Source: Trichostrongylus colubriformis
Lineage: Eukaryota > Nematoda > Chromadorea > Rhabditida > Trichostrongylidae
Direction of reading: 5' to 3'
DNA: 64,000 bases
Assembly: GCA_963978905.1 (NCBI GenBank)
Contig: OZ022259.1
Coordinates: forward strand, 11,594,001-11,658,000
The notes under the pieces are model-generated. The model made no database searches. It saw nothing but the letters and a program-made list of their open reading frames with translations, and was not told the DNA's origin. Both the position numbers and the translations under genes were made by a program. Shown here in pieces: positions 53,161 through 64,000 of this stretch (position 1 is its first letter; each line of letters begins with the position of its first letter).

Positions 53161-54790
53161 TAAAATTCCACGTAGTGGGGAATGGGTGGTCTTACATAAG
53201 TACTTAAAATGATTAGTTATAAAGAACACTACGGAAGCAGCCAAAAACAACATTATATGATCTCCTATTCAATAAACGAGTGTTTCTCAATAGTTTGATG
53301 CTGGATTTCCAGTTGAGACGTTCTATACATACAGGCTCTGCTTATGTAAATAAAAAAGATGCAGCTCAGAGACGGATTTCGTTGCGTTTCATGGTAAATA
53401 GTCGATCCTGATGGCCGTTCAGTTCACATAAAGATGAGAAGATATGATCACGCTTGCGGTTCTCATTCCGAGGGACATGGATTGGGCTTATTCGGCGAGG
53501 GGTTAAATCTGTATGATTGTGCAAGTACGTTAGTGCTAACACCGAAGTTTATGCCTCTTTAGGTTATGGTACAGATGTTTGTCTAGCGCTGAAGTAAGCT
53601 CACTGTGGACGAGGGATCTACCAACAGCTCTTCTTTCTCGAATTGGTCGCTGTTATGTGCCTTTGTTATTCCAGTGGTGGCGCCAATGGCGTTCCAAAAT
53701 ACAGAACATAGTACAGAAGTAATCTTGACTCCTGCCGTGGTGCGCACCACAGACAAGTAAACTGGAATTCACGGAAAACAATGTTAGAAAGGATCTTAAA
53801 AATTTTGTGGAAAACGGTAATTTCGACGTGGCATCTTAGGCTGAGGACGAATAGCCGCTCAGTGACTAAGCCATAGGTTAAGACTTTGTGTAACAAGTTT
53901 TGTCTGCGGATGTTGCCTTCGATCGCTTTGGAATCCAAACAATTATCTTCACAAGCATTCTCATCGATTGAGCAGCACGGTCTAACAGGAACAGCACAAC
54001 AAAGCCCAACAGATCTACATAAAATATTATTATTTCTGCTTATGGTTGTACATGAAGATTACCCATGTCAACTGCTTCTGTATCCTAGCAAACATACTGC
54101 GTTGCATAATGATACAGACACCTATAAATTGTTCAAAAGCTCTCATAGCAAGATGTTTCTAAAAAATTATCTGAGTATATAGTGTAGCAAATGTGAGCGC
54201 TCATCCGCTCATTTACCTACAACTTCAATTCTGAAGATACCTCGTTCACAGTTCACAATTACTACTGTAATAGTAAACCACTTAACCTGATGCATAATCC
54301 TTAACCTTAACCATAACCCTTCATGCGAAGCCGGCCAACGCCAATAGCCCTTTCGTTCGTTCGATGGCACCGAAAACACGTACTAAGAAACCTCCAAAAT
54401 TCTTCGTAGTCGTGGGGGAGGTATCTATCCACGGGTTACACCATGGATGAATGCTCGAAAACGAAAAAGTAGCTGATTAGGCTTCTTTCATATCTTACTA
54501 CTATGTAAGGAACGTAAACTGGTACTAGCGTGCCACTACATATACGGACCTAATAAGAGTTTGTATCACCAGTAATGTGGGCGAAATCCTCATGCATGGC
54601 GCATCTCGCAGCGAGGCCGGCCAAGGCTAGTAGCTGTCCCGTTGGACCTTTGAGAGCAGAGAATGAGTACTGAAGGCATTTCGGACACAATGGACCATTT
54701 TCTGAAGATTCGTGGGAACTATACTTGCGCAACAATACTTTATTAACCAATCGTAAGGATTTTTTCTGCTCTATCGGAAACATGTCTCAT
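53161..54790. other. Unassigned stretch
   Basis: No supported gene. Two diverged segments share GAAGCCGGCCAACGCC / GAGGCCGGCCAAGGCT and a trailing TTCGTGGG-type word (54,330-54,420 and 54,608-54,718), perhaps an old tandem duplication. Other frames here are unrecognised. Confidence 0.35.
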
Positions 54791-54799
54791 TTTGTTTTA

Positions 54800-55385
54800 G
54801 CTGCGATTCATACTGAATTTTAAAATCAGGCAATAGGGGTCCAGTTGACATTGTTTCACAATTTTTTTCCAACAGTAAGTCAAGGAACCCGGACAATGAT
54901 GTTCCCCGTCCTGCTCACTACTTCTTCTTGAAATTTCACCACTCTTTCAGCAGACTGGTTCTTTTAAAAATTTTCATGCATTGATTCGACGAAATTGCTT
55001 CAAATCACCGACTTGTGGTTGCAGAACCGAATTTGAAAATAAAAAGCGACGTGAATTTTCAAGCAACCAATTGGTGGAACTTATAAAAGAGGTTGGGGCT
55101 AAATATGGGAAACGTGGTTGGCTGATTTTTCGGGAGTGAAAGATAATGTTTCAATCAATAGCCAGTGCGGCCAATTTTTGTCAGCCAGACCAACCCTTCG
55201 CCAGCCTGAAAATTGTCCATATCACGACGCACAGAAAACCAAGCATGCACCTTGGCGGAGAAGAAAAATCTCTTTCGAACGCTGCATAAAGTGCTGCACA
55301 AACTTGTAATTTTACACAAAAAAGATTTTTGTTCAAAAACAGTGACGTGCTCAAATGACCCAATAACTTCTCTCTTTTCGGAGAT
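54800..55385 (+). repeat. Dispersed repeat family H, copy 1
   Basis: CCAGTTGACATTGTTTCACA, CAAGCAACCAATTGGTGGAA, AAGAGGTTGGGGCTAAATAT, CGGCCAATTTTTGTC and CTCAAATGACCCAATAA recur in order at 59,855-60,370, inside an intron of the CID gene. A 141-codon frame (55,213-55,638) partly overlaps and is not conserved in the other copy. Confidence 0.75.
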
Positions 55386-55429
55386 AAGGTATAATTCAAA
55401 GAGTCGTTGTAAAGCGGCAACCTCGTCGA

Positions 55430-55443
55430 CCCCCCCCCCCCCC
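55430..55443. repeat. Fourteen-base C homopolymer
   Basis: The longest homopolymer of C or G in the window, just after the end of repeat family H. Confidence 0.9.
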
Positions 55444-55639
55444 TGCGAATCTACCCCCATAAGGTCAAGTTTGGAGGAAGTCACAATCATTTCAAGTGAA
55501 ACACTACAAAATTTTTCAAAATTTTCCTCGATTGGAATTTATATAGAGAACTACGCAACCATTAGGGAAACCAAGCTAAATTGCCCAAAAAGGTCAGTAA
55601 GAAAGCAGTTTACAGTACTTCCAAAGATAGAGTTTTAGT

Positions 55640-55925
55640 AAACTTCAAGTATTCGAAAAATGCTCCAAAAAACAAAAGCTCCAAGAAGTAGGAACCCGAA
55701 AACCCCTTCCCATTCGCGTCTCTCTGCGTCACTTGCTGGGCGTAGACTGCAGACGGACTGAAGGCCGCGAACGTTGACCCGCCCTCGCAGACAACTCGTC
55801 CAGTTCATAACTGCAAAAACACACGCCGTGCCTCGTAATCGCGATAAGACCCCACGCCGCGCTTTTTCAGTGCGAGTTTCGCCACACATACCTCTTCTGA
55901 AGTGAAACGTTTCTATCTTAAAAAC
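55640..55925 (-). repeat. Dispersed repeat family E, minus-strand copy
   Basis: Inverse of 26,770-27,005 (see there). The minus-strand frame 55,889-55,635 carries GVFGFLLLGAFVF, similar to the corresponding segment of the other copy. Confidence 0.6.
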
Positions 55926-56175
55926 GTGTCCTCCCAGTTCTCACTTTCTCCTTACCTCTCGCGGTCCTTGAAGCACTGCAGCAAAAATGAACGAGTGGCG
56001 CAATCTACATTCAAACGGTTAAAACCGATGTGGTGCACTACATTTTCAACAATGGGAAACACTGCTTGTTAACTCCGAGGTAGTTGTATTACAATCATTT
56101 AGAAGTTGTAATACGGGCTTCCTCTCAGTAATTTACAGTGCTTATTCAGTGAGGTCCTTTTTGTGGTAGGGTTCG

Positions 56176-56380
56176 GTGCTGTGGACGAGTGTCCGACGCA
56201 GAAGATGCGTCGAATGGTGGTGTTGGGGTGGCAGCTACCATGTGCCCCATAGGCAAATTAGCTGCAAGGGGCCGCGCCAAACGACCGTCTCCCCAGTTGG
56301 ATATCTCTTCATTCGAAGTGTGCAATTGCGACGACATTATGTTTCTGACGACTTTGTCTCAGTCAATTAACTTTTAGCTG
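56176..56380 (+). other. Small unassigned frame upstream of the CID gene
   Basis: A frame of 62 codons (56,189-56,377: MSDAEDASNGGVGVAATMCP and onward) looks slightly protein-like and GC-richer than its surroundings, but has no recognised domain and no clear splice connection to ATG 56,701. It could be a short leader-region frame or chance. Confidence 0.15.
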
Positions 56381-56692
56381 AAGACATCAATACCAATATC
56401 CTGCCATCTTGATGTTTATTTGTGTAGCCATAGTATCGGCCAGGCTAAATGGTACACTGAATACTTTCCCTTGCTTCCCCAAACCTTAAAGAAAGGAAAG
56501 TTCTGGGGAGTTATCATTTGTGCATTTCTTATTTGTTGTGCTATGTATTGTGTTCGTTTGCATCCCATTCATATTTTTCGCTTTTCTCCCGTTAAATGGT
56601 TATGTGCACATGTGAAATTCTTCTATTTTCGCTCAGTTCCGTAATTCTGCATAGGAGCTTCTTATTCGCCCGTTTTTAATTTCAAAGATCCT

Positions 56693-56700
56693 TGTTTCAG
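56693..56700 (+). promoter_or_regulatory. Splice acceptor abutting the CID gene start codon
   Basis: TTGTTTCAG ends at 56,700, immediately before ATG. This suggests spliced-leader trans-splicing with no 5' untranslated bases, or a leader intron. Confidence 0.5.
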
Positions 56701-59700
56701 ATGTCGGGCTTTTCCGAGACGGCAATGCGAGAACGGCTGAGTAAACTCAGGCCACAGCAAGACTGTATCAATACCTTATCGATGTGGTTAATGCATCACC
56801 ATCGACATACCGACGACATCGTACAAATCTGGTTGAAGGTTCGTATATGCTTCTCATTTGGACCACTGTTTCGCGTGAATCCTTCAAATGTAGTTATAGG
56901 AAGTGCGAAAGGAGACAAATTCATCTCAAATAGTGAATTTATTGTATATCGCCAATGATGTGATCCAGAATAGTCGTAAAAAGAATCCTGAAATGGCAGC
57001 AAAGTTCTACACCGTTCTAGAGCCGGCCTTCCGGTTTGTCATTTTGAGATTTCCCGTTTATTGGATCATTCTGAAGCTTATGGCATCTGGCCAACTCAGT
57101 AAATCTGTTTATTGGCTTCCATCTGATTCACGGTAAACATCCGTCATCATTTGCGATTTGCTAAAGTGTAAAAGCTAATCAGGTTTACAAATTTTAAATG
57201 GACTTTGTCAGACCTAGAAGACCAAGTGGGCCAAGCTTGTTTCTTTCGCCTCTTTCGACCTTCTCTTTTCCTGCAGCTGCCCCATTATATTCAGCATTTG
57301 TTACAACAGAATGAATTGTTGTATCGGTCGATTAAGGAACGCACACAAATAATAGCTTGTTTGGAAGCTACTTACACCCTCACACCCTCAGTTATCAGCA
57401 TCGCTCGTCCTAGTGCATTCATCATAACGGTGCCGAGAAAAATGGAATCAATTTCCAATATTCCTTTGGTTTCGCATGATATTTCTATTACCAACGACCC
57501 TATTTCGTGGGTAGTGGCCCATAAAGGAATTTAGTTCCGCAAGAAGACTATAGAATGAATTTGCCTACAGTAAGGGCAGTTTTTCCCACCTTTCAGCGCT
57601 CGTTTTCATCTCTTTCTTCAAAATTGATAGCTCTACCCGGTTGTAGCGGTTTATTTGCTAATTGAGCATTTAATGTTCTTTGTTATAGGCATGCTGCCAA
57701 GATTTCTGGACCGGAGCTTGACAAGGCGATGATTAAGACTCTTAACGTGTGGAGAGATAGACAAATCTACAGCGAAGATCAGCTGGCCATGTAGGTCCTT
57801 CACACTTTTTTTGGTTTTCTTGCGGCTTTATTTCAGTTCTACATTCTTCTAGCTTTATTGTTTTGCATTCTAGTTTGGAAAAAATAAAATAATCGAACAC
57901 CAATCATGACTGGTTCTGTTATAAAGCACTTATTCTCCGTTGCCACTCAATTTTAATGTGGTACTACTTCCCATATAAAAGCCGGTTTTTACTTTCTATG
58001 TAAAACTATTCTCCAAGTATACCCGTTTTCAGAAGTGGCTCTGATACTCATTGTTCACTATCTTTTAGATGGGAGAGCTCGCTCCGGTTTTCCTCTTAGG
58101 ATGATTGGTGAATAGGGCGAGTTTTCGCGAATATACGAACTTTGTTTTTCTTATAACGGAAATCCTTGCCCTGAACCAATCCGGATCCGGTTAGCAAAGG
58201 ATTAATGAAGGTTAAGAATCAGCCTATCACCCAGACCAAAAAGATTTTAAACTCTTCAGAGATGTACACTGCTTTAGTATGCTTGGCTTTTAGTTGTATT
58301 CGTGCTCTCACGCTGGGATAGATCTCTATTTTTTGTTGCTATATGCACTCCAGTCAAGCTTTTTCTCTAATATTTCACTTATGTCCAAACTTATCATAGC
58401 TCCTTGCTAATACCATCAATTTCAGCTTAGACGCTGTGATCAAGCGACGAAAATCGAGCAGTGTTAATAGCATCGTGCACTCACATGTTCATGCTCCTCA
58501 TGTTCCAGAGCTCTTTTCTTCTTCGGTCAGATTTGCATCCTTTTTTACATTTTTCTGTCTTCTTATGCAGTTCATTAGTTTCTATGCCTCCTATTACGGA
58601 GACTTGGCGATTTGGTTTGTATTCATATCAAGGGGTAATTTATCTGGAGTACACTGTGAGCAGGTGACGGACGACTTGCACTATCCAAAGGGAATCTTCT
58701 TACCCCGATGTTATATTATTGCGCGGATTCACATGTGGGCAGTAGCCTAAGTGTATGTTTTGGCTGGATAGTCTGTCTCACACAGTATGGTCACTATAAT
58801 AATGTAGCTGTTGCTTAATGTTCTCGGCTACTTGAAAAGGAAATGAAAGAAAGTTGTTACCGCAGAAAAGTTTTTGAGGATACGTTTTCACCTTCAGGCT
58901 ACACCGCCAGCTCCACCGCCTGAGTTTGACTCAGAATTAGTTAGTTCGAACGTAACAGATGTGCTGGAGTCGCTTCGCAAATTGGACTATCCTCCCAGTG
59001 CAGATGCTGAAGTCAGGCATGTATAATTTGTCAAATACCAACCCCAAGTGTCGCTAGATGCTGCGATGCACATTTTAGGCATAAAATCGCCTCGTACTCT
59101 GAAATGATAGCCACTCCACAATCACTTGATACTATAAAAAACAGTGCACAAGCCAAAAAGTTGCTGGAGGAAATTGCTGAAGCTGAGCCGCTTGTGAAGG
59201 ACTACTGTCAGCGGTGGGTGTACATAAGTCTCTTTGTAGTGATTTCCCTGATCTACGCTAGTTCTGGTAACTTTCTCGATTACTCACAAGCTAGTCACAC
59301 TTTGTTTATGCACTCCTTATGCTTTGACTCTTCAGTTGATTATCTTCAGGTTAGCTGATGAGATGTTGGAACGTCGAAATTTACAAAAACTGTTTGACGA
59401 TATGATCACCAATGTCCGAGCAACGGTGGATCTTCACGAGAGGTTGTTGAAGGAGGTCAGAAGGAAGGAAGAGCGAGCACGCAGTGATCTCGCCGAGGTG
59501 AGCTTCACGTATGAGTTTTTTGACAGCCTTGGGAGCGTTGGTGTTGCGTGCTTCTACAGGTTTTTGTTGCGATCTTTATATTCCTCAAATCTGCAAACCA
59601 ATTCACTTGTCGCTGATAATGTATCATTCGCGATTAAATGACAGTACCATTTCTCATAGTATTGTTTAAAATAGAGGTAGATCGTCTGTGAGATCAAGAA

Positions 59701-60566
59701 GTCGTGTCGTTCTTTTTCTGAAATCTTCTTCAAAAGCACCCACACTTATTCAAAATGGAATCTTTTCTTTAAAACTTCTCACTTAGCGTTGTGTATGAAC
59801 TACTTCGAAGAGAATTTTTTCGCTTTGTCGAAAACATCGTTCTAGCTTGTGTTGGCTCCGATTCAGATTGAATTTTAATACCATGTGATAGAGGGCCAGT
59901 TGACATTTTGTCACAATTTGTTTTTTCATGAGAAAGTTGAGGAATCCGGTCAGTGATATTTCCCCGTTCCTACTCACTACCTGTTCTTACCATCTCACCA
60001 CTCTTTTAACTGATTGGTTGAGAAAATTTTCGTGAATAAAATGTGGAAAAACAGCGACGTGACTCTTCAAGCAACCGACTGGTGGAACTTGCAGAAGAGG
60101 TCGGGGCTAAGTATGGAACACATGATTGGTTTGGTTCCCTCAAGTAAAATATTTGATTGCCGGTTTGGCCAATTTTTGTCCGCTGAACCTACCCCTTCGC
60201 CAGCTGAATGTGGGCGTCATTCCAACAAACCTTGAAACTGAATACCTTATTCTGTAGAGCAGAAAATGCTCTTCTGAATGTTATATGATACTCTGCAAGA
60301 ACTTGTGTGTTTATGTCAAAGATTTTTGCTTGAAAAAAACGACACTACTCATGGAATGACCCAATAAATCAAACATATCACTGTACGCGCTAGCAGATGT
60401 TGGACTTCCAGATCATACGTCTGCAGTGCTGTACTTCCAAACCATCTACTCGTTTTTTTACGCTTTCATTTTTAAGGTCAGAAAGGCGTTCGATTCTCTG
60501 CCGGATCTCACAGAGGTGAGCGAGGATGCTCCTCTGCCTACTCTAGAAAACCTATTTGATCTCTAA
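56701..60566 (+). CDS. CID-domain CTD-binding protein, RPRD1/CIDS type, 8 exons, 321 aa
   Basis: Exons: 56,701-56,838, 56,900-57,033, 57,689-57,790, 58,426-58,525, 58,898-59,016, 59,079-59,213, 59,350-59,497 and 60,477-60,566 (966 bp, TAA). Residues 1 to about 125 are a CID (RNA polymerase II CTD-interacting) domain: RLSKLRPQQDCINTLSMWLM, then IVNLLYIANDVIQNSRKKNP, then ISGPELDKAMIKTLNVWRDR. A proline-rich linker (ATPPAPPPEF) precedes a charged coiled-coil (ETVDLHE-like region, LLKEVRRKEERARSDLAE), and the end reads FDSLPDLTEVSEDAPLPTLE, as in human RPRD1 proteins (about 312-326 aa). Such proteins bind the phosphorylated CTD as dimers and help S5-phosphatase recruitment and transcription termination. 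Intron 5 (59,017-59,078) is GC-AG. Intron 7 carries a repeat family H copy. Confident of family; the exact exon 8 start is least sure (acceptor TTTTTAAG). Confidence 0.92.
59855..60370 (+). repeat. Dispersed repeat family H, copy 2, in CID intron 7
   Basis: Same order of landmarks as 54,800-55,385 (GGCCAGTTGACATTTTGTCA, CAAGCAACCGACTGGTGGAA, AAGAGGTCGGGGCTAAGTAT, TTGGCCAATTTTTGTCCG, AATGACCCAATAA). Same orientation as the gene. Confidence 0.75.
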
Positions 60567-60941
60567 TCGGTTGTACTCAGTGTTTCATCCACGATAATCA
60601 AAAATGTTCGATGCGAACTATCGTATACGTTTAGTTTATTGTGTAGCAACAATCCATTAGCGTTTTTTTTTTCGAAGGCGGGTTTTTGATTTTTTATTTG
60701 ATTGTATTATCGTACGTATTATTGGCATCGCTTTTGTTTTGTACATATGATCATTTTGTTGGATTATTTTGTTGGTTTTAACAGAGCGAGTGCTTGAACT
60801 GTATAGTCCGTTGTTACTACTTCTTGAAACTGCCAGTGTATTTCTTTTATTGCCCATCATTATAAAATATTTATTTTCTTGCAGTCAGAGTTCTATGAGG
60901 TTTGACCATGTCTTACTTTCTCCAAGGTCTCGTAGTACTTG

Positions 60942-60951
60942 TAATTTTTAG
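60942..60951 (+). promoter_or_regulatory. Probable trans-splice acceptor of the DRG1 gene
   Basis: TAATTTTTAG ends at 60,951, 22 bases before ATG 60,974. A second acceptor, TTTTCTTGCAG, ends about 60,884. In the 408-bp gap after the CID stop codon no AATAAA was found; TATAAA occurs at about 60,861. An SL2-type site in an operon gap is the likely role. Confidence 0.45.
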
Positions 60952-60973
60952 GAGGCTGACTGTTCTAGTTGTC

Positions 60974-61469
60974 ATGGGGATTGTGGAAAAAATTGCTGAG
61001 GTGGAGCGTGAAATCGCCAGAACACAAAAGAATAAGGCAACTGAGTACCATCTTGGTCTACTAAAGGTATGCCACCTCGGCGGGGGTATTCCTGTTTATC
61101 TCGTCTTATTGAGTGATTTATAGGCAAAACTCGCGAAATATCGTCAGCAACTGTTGGAACCAGTTGGGGGAAAAGGTGGCTCTAAAGGAGATGGATTTGA
61201 TGTGATGAAAAGTGGAGATGCACGAGTGGCAATGGTGGGCAAGTTGTATCTCTCTAGTTCTTCGAATTTTTCTTATTTTTCTCTGCAGGTAGGCTTCCCG
61301 TCGGTTGGAAAATCAACGCTCCTCTCCACAATGACAAGTACACACTCAGAAGTTGCTGGATATGAATTCACAACCCTTACATGTATACCTGGCGTAATTA
61401 GCTATCAAGGAGCTAACATTCAGCTTCTTGATTTACCTGGAATTATTGAAGGCGCGTCACAAGGAAAAG
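60974..61469 (+). CDS. drg-1: DRG1 family developmentally regulated GTPase, first 3 exons
   Basis: Exons 60,974-61,066, 61,124-61,234 and 61,289-61,469 give residues 1-128 plus one base of the next codon. The N-terminal helices read [20 protein letters not shown] with [15 protein letters not shown], the family's HTH region. The GTPase domain begins with the G1 loop [11 protein letters not shown], then [17 protein letters not shown] (G2), [17 protein letters not shown] (G3, DLPG). DRG1 binds its partner DFRP1/ZC3H15 and acts on ribosomes in translation. The full family length is about 367 residues, so G4, the S5D2L insert and the TGS domain are missing. A GT donor follows at 61,470 and no next exon is recognisable before 64,000, so the gene runs off the window through an intron of at least 2.5 kb. 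It follows the CID gene head to tail. Truncation at this point is less likely but possible. Confidence 0.93.
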
Positions 61470-62875
61470 GTTGGTGTTTCGCATAAACATACTATACTAG
61501 TCTATGATTGTGCATAATCTCGTTTGAATTAGTTTCTTTGTGGTAGAGGGTATATCATGAAGATGTTCTTGTTTGTCCAGGAAGTGGATTGCACGCTCCG
61601 CTCACTATGGTAAATGCCCAAGTCGAGGCATAAAGTAAAATATGTGTTCCAAGAATTTCCAGAGAGATAGTATGCTGAAGTAAGAATGTGTTGAAGTATT
61701 GAGGAGTAGATAATTGGGCGAGACTTTCGTAAGAAGGTTGTTCAAAGGTCAGAGGGTATCAGCATACGATTCGTTTCGTAGACGGATGGATGAATATCTG
61801 TTTTACCACTCCTAAAAATTGTAGCTCTCATTTTCTTTATATGGTATTTTTATCCATTTTCTGTCTTCGTGCTCCCGTAACCTATGTGGTTGCTCATCAA
61901 AGGCACCGCTAGAGTTAAGCTGAAATCGGAATTGGGAAGATATAATATCCATGGGCCAGCCCTTCAGTCCAGAACAAATGATCTATGAGCTCTTATCGAA
62001 AAGCGCCCATTGGGGTCTTTATCGTGATCCCGCAGCGTAGTCCATCACGCTGCCTCGCGTCTCCTGGGCGAGTCGCTGGTAGGGAGGGGTGAGAGTTCTC
62101 GTTTGGCCGATTTAGCGCCTCGCGAATGTTTCGTGAACATTCTGAACTGTTTCATTGTTGATCACCTCTACTTTCATATTCCACAATTATCCACATTCCT
62201 CCAAAATTACCTCTGACGGTGCCTTTAGCTACTATACATGGTACTAGATATGTTTGGAATTCCTCGTCATGTCGGTACTGAATTTATAGACCAGGAGATC
62301 CACTGTGGGAGCCTTATCAGATTTACGAGCTGATTCACAACGGCTAGTATCTCGGGATTTGTACACATTGGTACGAATAACCTACTTCGCACTTGCTTCA
62401 CACCTCATTTGTGAAGAAGTCATTTATTTAGGTGCGACAATGAGAGGTCAGCTATACCCTCCTTAACTCCATAAATTGAGTAGGCTTGTACTCATCTTGT
62501 GGGCTAATAAGTTCATATGATTTTCAAGTCTGGAATTAAAGTTGAAAAAAGTTCCGTTTCCTGCACATTTTTTACATTTAATTTGAATGTTATAAATACC
62601 ATTTCATTTGAATGTTATAAATACAGGGCGTGGTTTGAGGAATGAGAAATAACACTTCAAATCACTTGTGTGTGTATGATTTGGCCGAGCAGCAGGAGCT
62701 AAGAGAACCCCATGAACCGAAGCGCAAACCTATAAGTACGCCACGAGAGACCTAGCACGAAACTTGGTTCTGCCGCTTCAGGCAAGCGTTGGTGCCCCAT
62801 GTGTTATCAAGTTCGATTGCGCCGAATGACGGCTCCATGTTTTCATGAAGCTTGTTCTTGCCTTTAAAAAAAGTT
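61470..62875. other. DRG1 intron 3, left part
   Basis: Inferred intron. It contains a GC-richer block at about 62,000-62,215 (GCGTAGTCCATCACGCTGCC, CTCGCGTCTCCTGGGCGAG) that reads like a dispersed repeat but has no second copy in this window, and a 19-bp direct repeat ATTTGAATGTTATAAATAC at 62,581-62,599 and 62,606-62,624. Confidence 0.5.
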
Positions 62876-63299
62876 AAAGGAATCGTCCGCGGAAAAGTAT
62901 GTTTTTCTTTTACCCGTATATTTACGGTTAATTTGCCTATTGTGGGCCGCATGTAAAGTTTCACGCGAAGAATTTGAATCCGGCCAAGGTACAGCACCAC
63001 AAAGTCTCGGCGGGGTGGCTCTTCAAGCAAGTGCTCACCCCATCGTCCGCCGCGGATGGAGACGCATTGTAGGAACAGAAAGTTACGTTTCCAGTCCCAC
63101 TCTCCGTTCCCAACTGCGGTGGATGACGGGACGGGGCTTTTACTCAAAGGCCTCGCCCACCCGTCCGAGAATTTCGAGACTGTATCCCAGCCGAATTCTC
63201 ACTTTTCTCACGTGAACTTGCATGCGGCCCTTACTAGGCAAATACAACATAATTATGTGTGTAACAAAGAAAGTCATTTTCCAGTGGACGATTACCTTG
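62876..63299. mobile_element. MITE family B copy 2, in DRG1 intron 3
   Basis: Begins AAAGGAATCGTCCGCGGAAA and ends TTTTCCAGTGGACGATTACC with TT. The arms pair over about 75 bases, including GGGCCGCATG against CATGCGGCCC. The middle shares CATCGTCCGCCG, GACGCATTGTAGGAACAG and CGAATTCTCACTTTTCTCAC with the copy at 39,733-40,015. This copy is 424 bp against 283 bp; the extra is in the centre. Frames on both strands here are shadows. Confidence 0.75.
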
Positions 63300-64000
63300 A
63301 AGAATATGTCCCATTACTTTTATCTCTTTCGTTACTCTTCGTTTTGTCTACATAGCGGATCCGTTGGCAAAGTGAATCTTTTTTTACCTTCTCCCTGTAT
63401 GAAAACTGCCTCAATTTTCCCCTTTGTAGACATAACACTCAGCTTATGAAGTTAGACGACGTATAGCTGACCACTGATTCTCGTACCTAATTAATTATTT
63501 CTTCGCACATGAGGTGACAATCTTTGCATATGAGGTGCGAAGCGGTGAGAAGCAGGTCATTCGTGCCAGTGTGTACACACCTCGGTTTAGGGAGTCTCCA
63601 AAGTGATTGTATGCGAGGCGAATGCGAGAATCTTGAGACGGTAGCGGTTTTGACTGGCCACGTGGATCTAATTAAGGCGAGTGCGTAGGAATCTCAGTCA
63701 ATTCAGTAAGCTTCATTACCCACATTTTGCACAGATTCAACCGAAATTATCAGGTTGTAAGAAAATTCCTATCCCCTCTTGCGGGCTCATGGTTTTCTAT
63801 TTTTCAAAATCCTCGAAAAGTTTTTGAATTAAAGTGGCATTTTCATTACGCAGTGGACAACACTCCTTTTTGAATAGTTCACAAGTTCAGCAGCAACGAG
63901 GCAACCGCAAAAGAACATATGGTGGGGAGAACGCATTGTATAGAACATCATCTGTTGCCCCAAGTTTAAAAATTCAACATCGAAATCGAATTTCTCGAAT
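63300..64000. other. DRG1 intron 3, right part, to window end
   Basis: No exon of the GTPase core, such as the RGRGKQV-like continuation expected after residue 128, is visible. No other feature recognised. Confidence 0.5.

Noticed and set aside
52717..53253. 178-codon minus and 141-codon plus frames
   Set aside because: Both are read out of dispersed repeat family G; the other copy at 51,535 does not keep either frame.
54296..54325. CCTTAACCTTAACC as telomere-like repeat
   Set aside because: The nematode repeat is TTAGGC; this is not that and is only two units.
62626..62660. ACAG/GGCGTGG as the next DRG1 exon (expected G-R-G-R)
   Set aside because: After GRG-like codons the frame does not continue as the conserved core and hits a stop; the true exon must lie beyond the window.
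1..64000. CRISPR arrays, bacterial operons, rRNA or spliced-leader RNA genes
   Set aside because: The DNA is eukaryotic with spliced genes; no regularly spaced identical repeats, and no 5S, SL RNA or snRNA sequence was recognised by eye.

Overview
This window looks like nuclear DNA of a parasitic clade V (strongylid, probably hookworm-like) nematode. The reasons are a secreted SXP/RAL-2 (DUF148) family gene, which is nematode-restricted; splice acceptors of TTTCAG type that abut start codons, as expected for spliced-leader trans-splicing; short exons split by long repeat-filled introns; an RTE-type retroposon whose endonuclease and RT text is of the kind common in strongylid genomes; and dense small foldback elements. 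The genus is inferred by recognition, not by a search.

Layout. Bases 1-19,800 hold no gene I can support, only AT-rich unique-looking DNA, simple-sequence patches and two foldback elements (about 15,306-15,484 and 17,777-17,989). Bases 19,840-27,170 are a repeat cluster: a broken RTE retroposon (20,225-23,520) flanked by several copies of a family with a Helitron-like 5' end. Bases 29,035-30,225 (minus strand) carry the wreck of a reverse transcriptase of a different class, with Penelope-like motif order and very AT-rich. Bases 30,635-33,206 hold a 363-bp foldback element, a tandem array of palindromes whose central loop is flipped in one unit and enlarged by a nested inverted repeat in another, and a 560-bp TIR element with internal 110-bp tandem repeats. 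A mariner-type helix-turn-helix fragment follows at 33,340. Bases 35,762-37,800 hold a decayed Pao/BEL-like gag, cut exactly by an 845-bp solo LTR with a 4-bp target duplication.

Three protein genes are supported. On the minus strand, a seven-exon gene (47,000 down to 38,694) encodes a 202-residue secreted DUF148 protein with an internal duplication; its large introns host at least four repeat families. On the plus strand, an eight-exon gene (56,701-60,566) encodes a 321-residue CID-domain protein of the RPRD1/CIDS type, a CTD-binding factor. Only 408 bp after its stop begins a DRG1-type GTPase gene (from 60,974), of which the first three exons (128 residues, through the G3 motif) are visible; the rest must lie beyond 64,000. 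The close head-to-tail spacing, with a splice acceptor in the gap, suggests an operon.

The rest is repeats. Several families occur twice or more inside the window (39,733/62,876; 43,050/52,200; 48,544/50,245/24,370; 54,800/59,855; 26,770/55,640; 51,535/52,785), which is direct evidence that they are dispersed elements. Exon boundaries were read by eye from splice consensus, frame continuity and family similarity; no alignment or gene finder was run.
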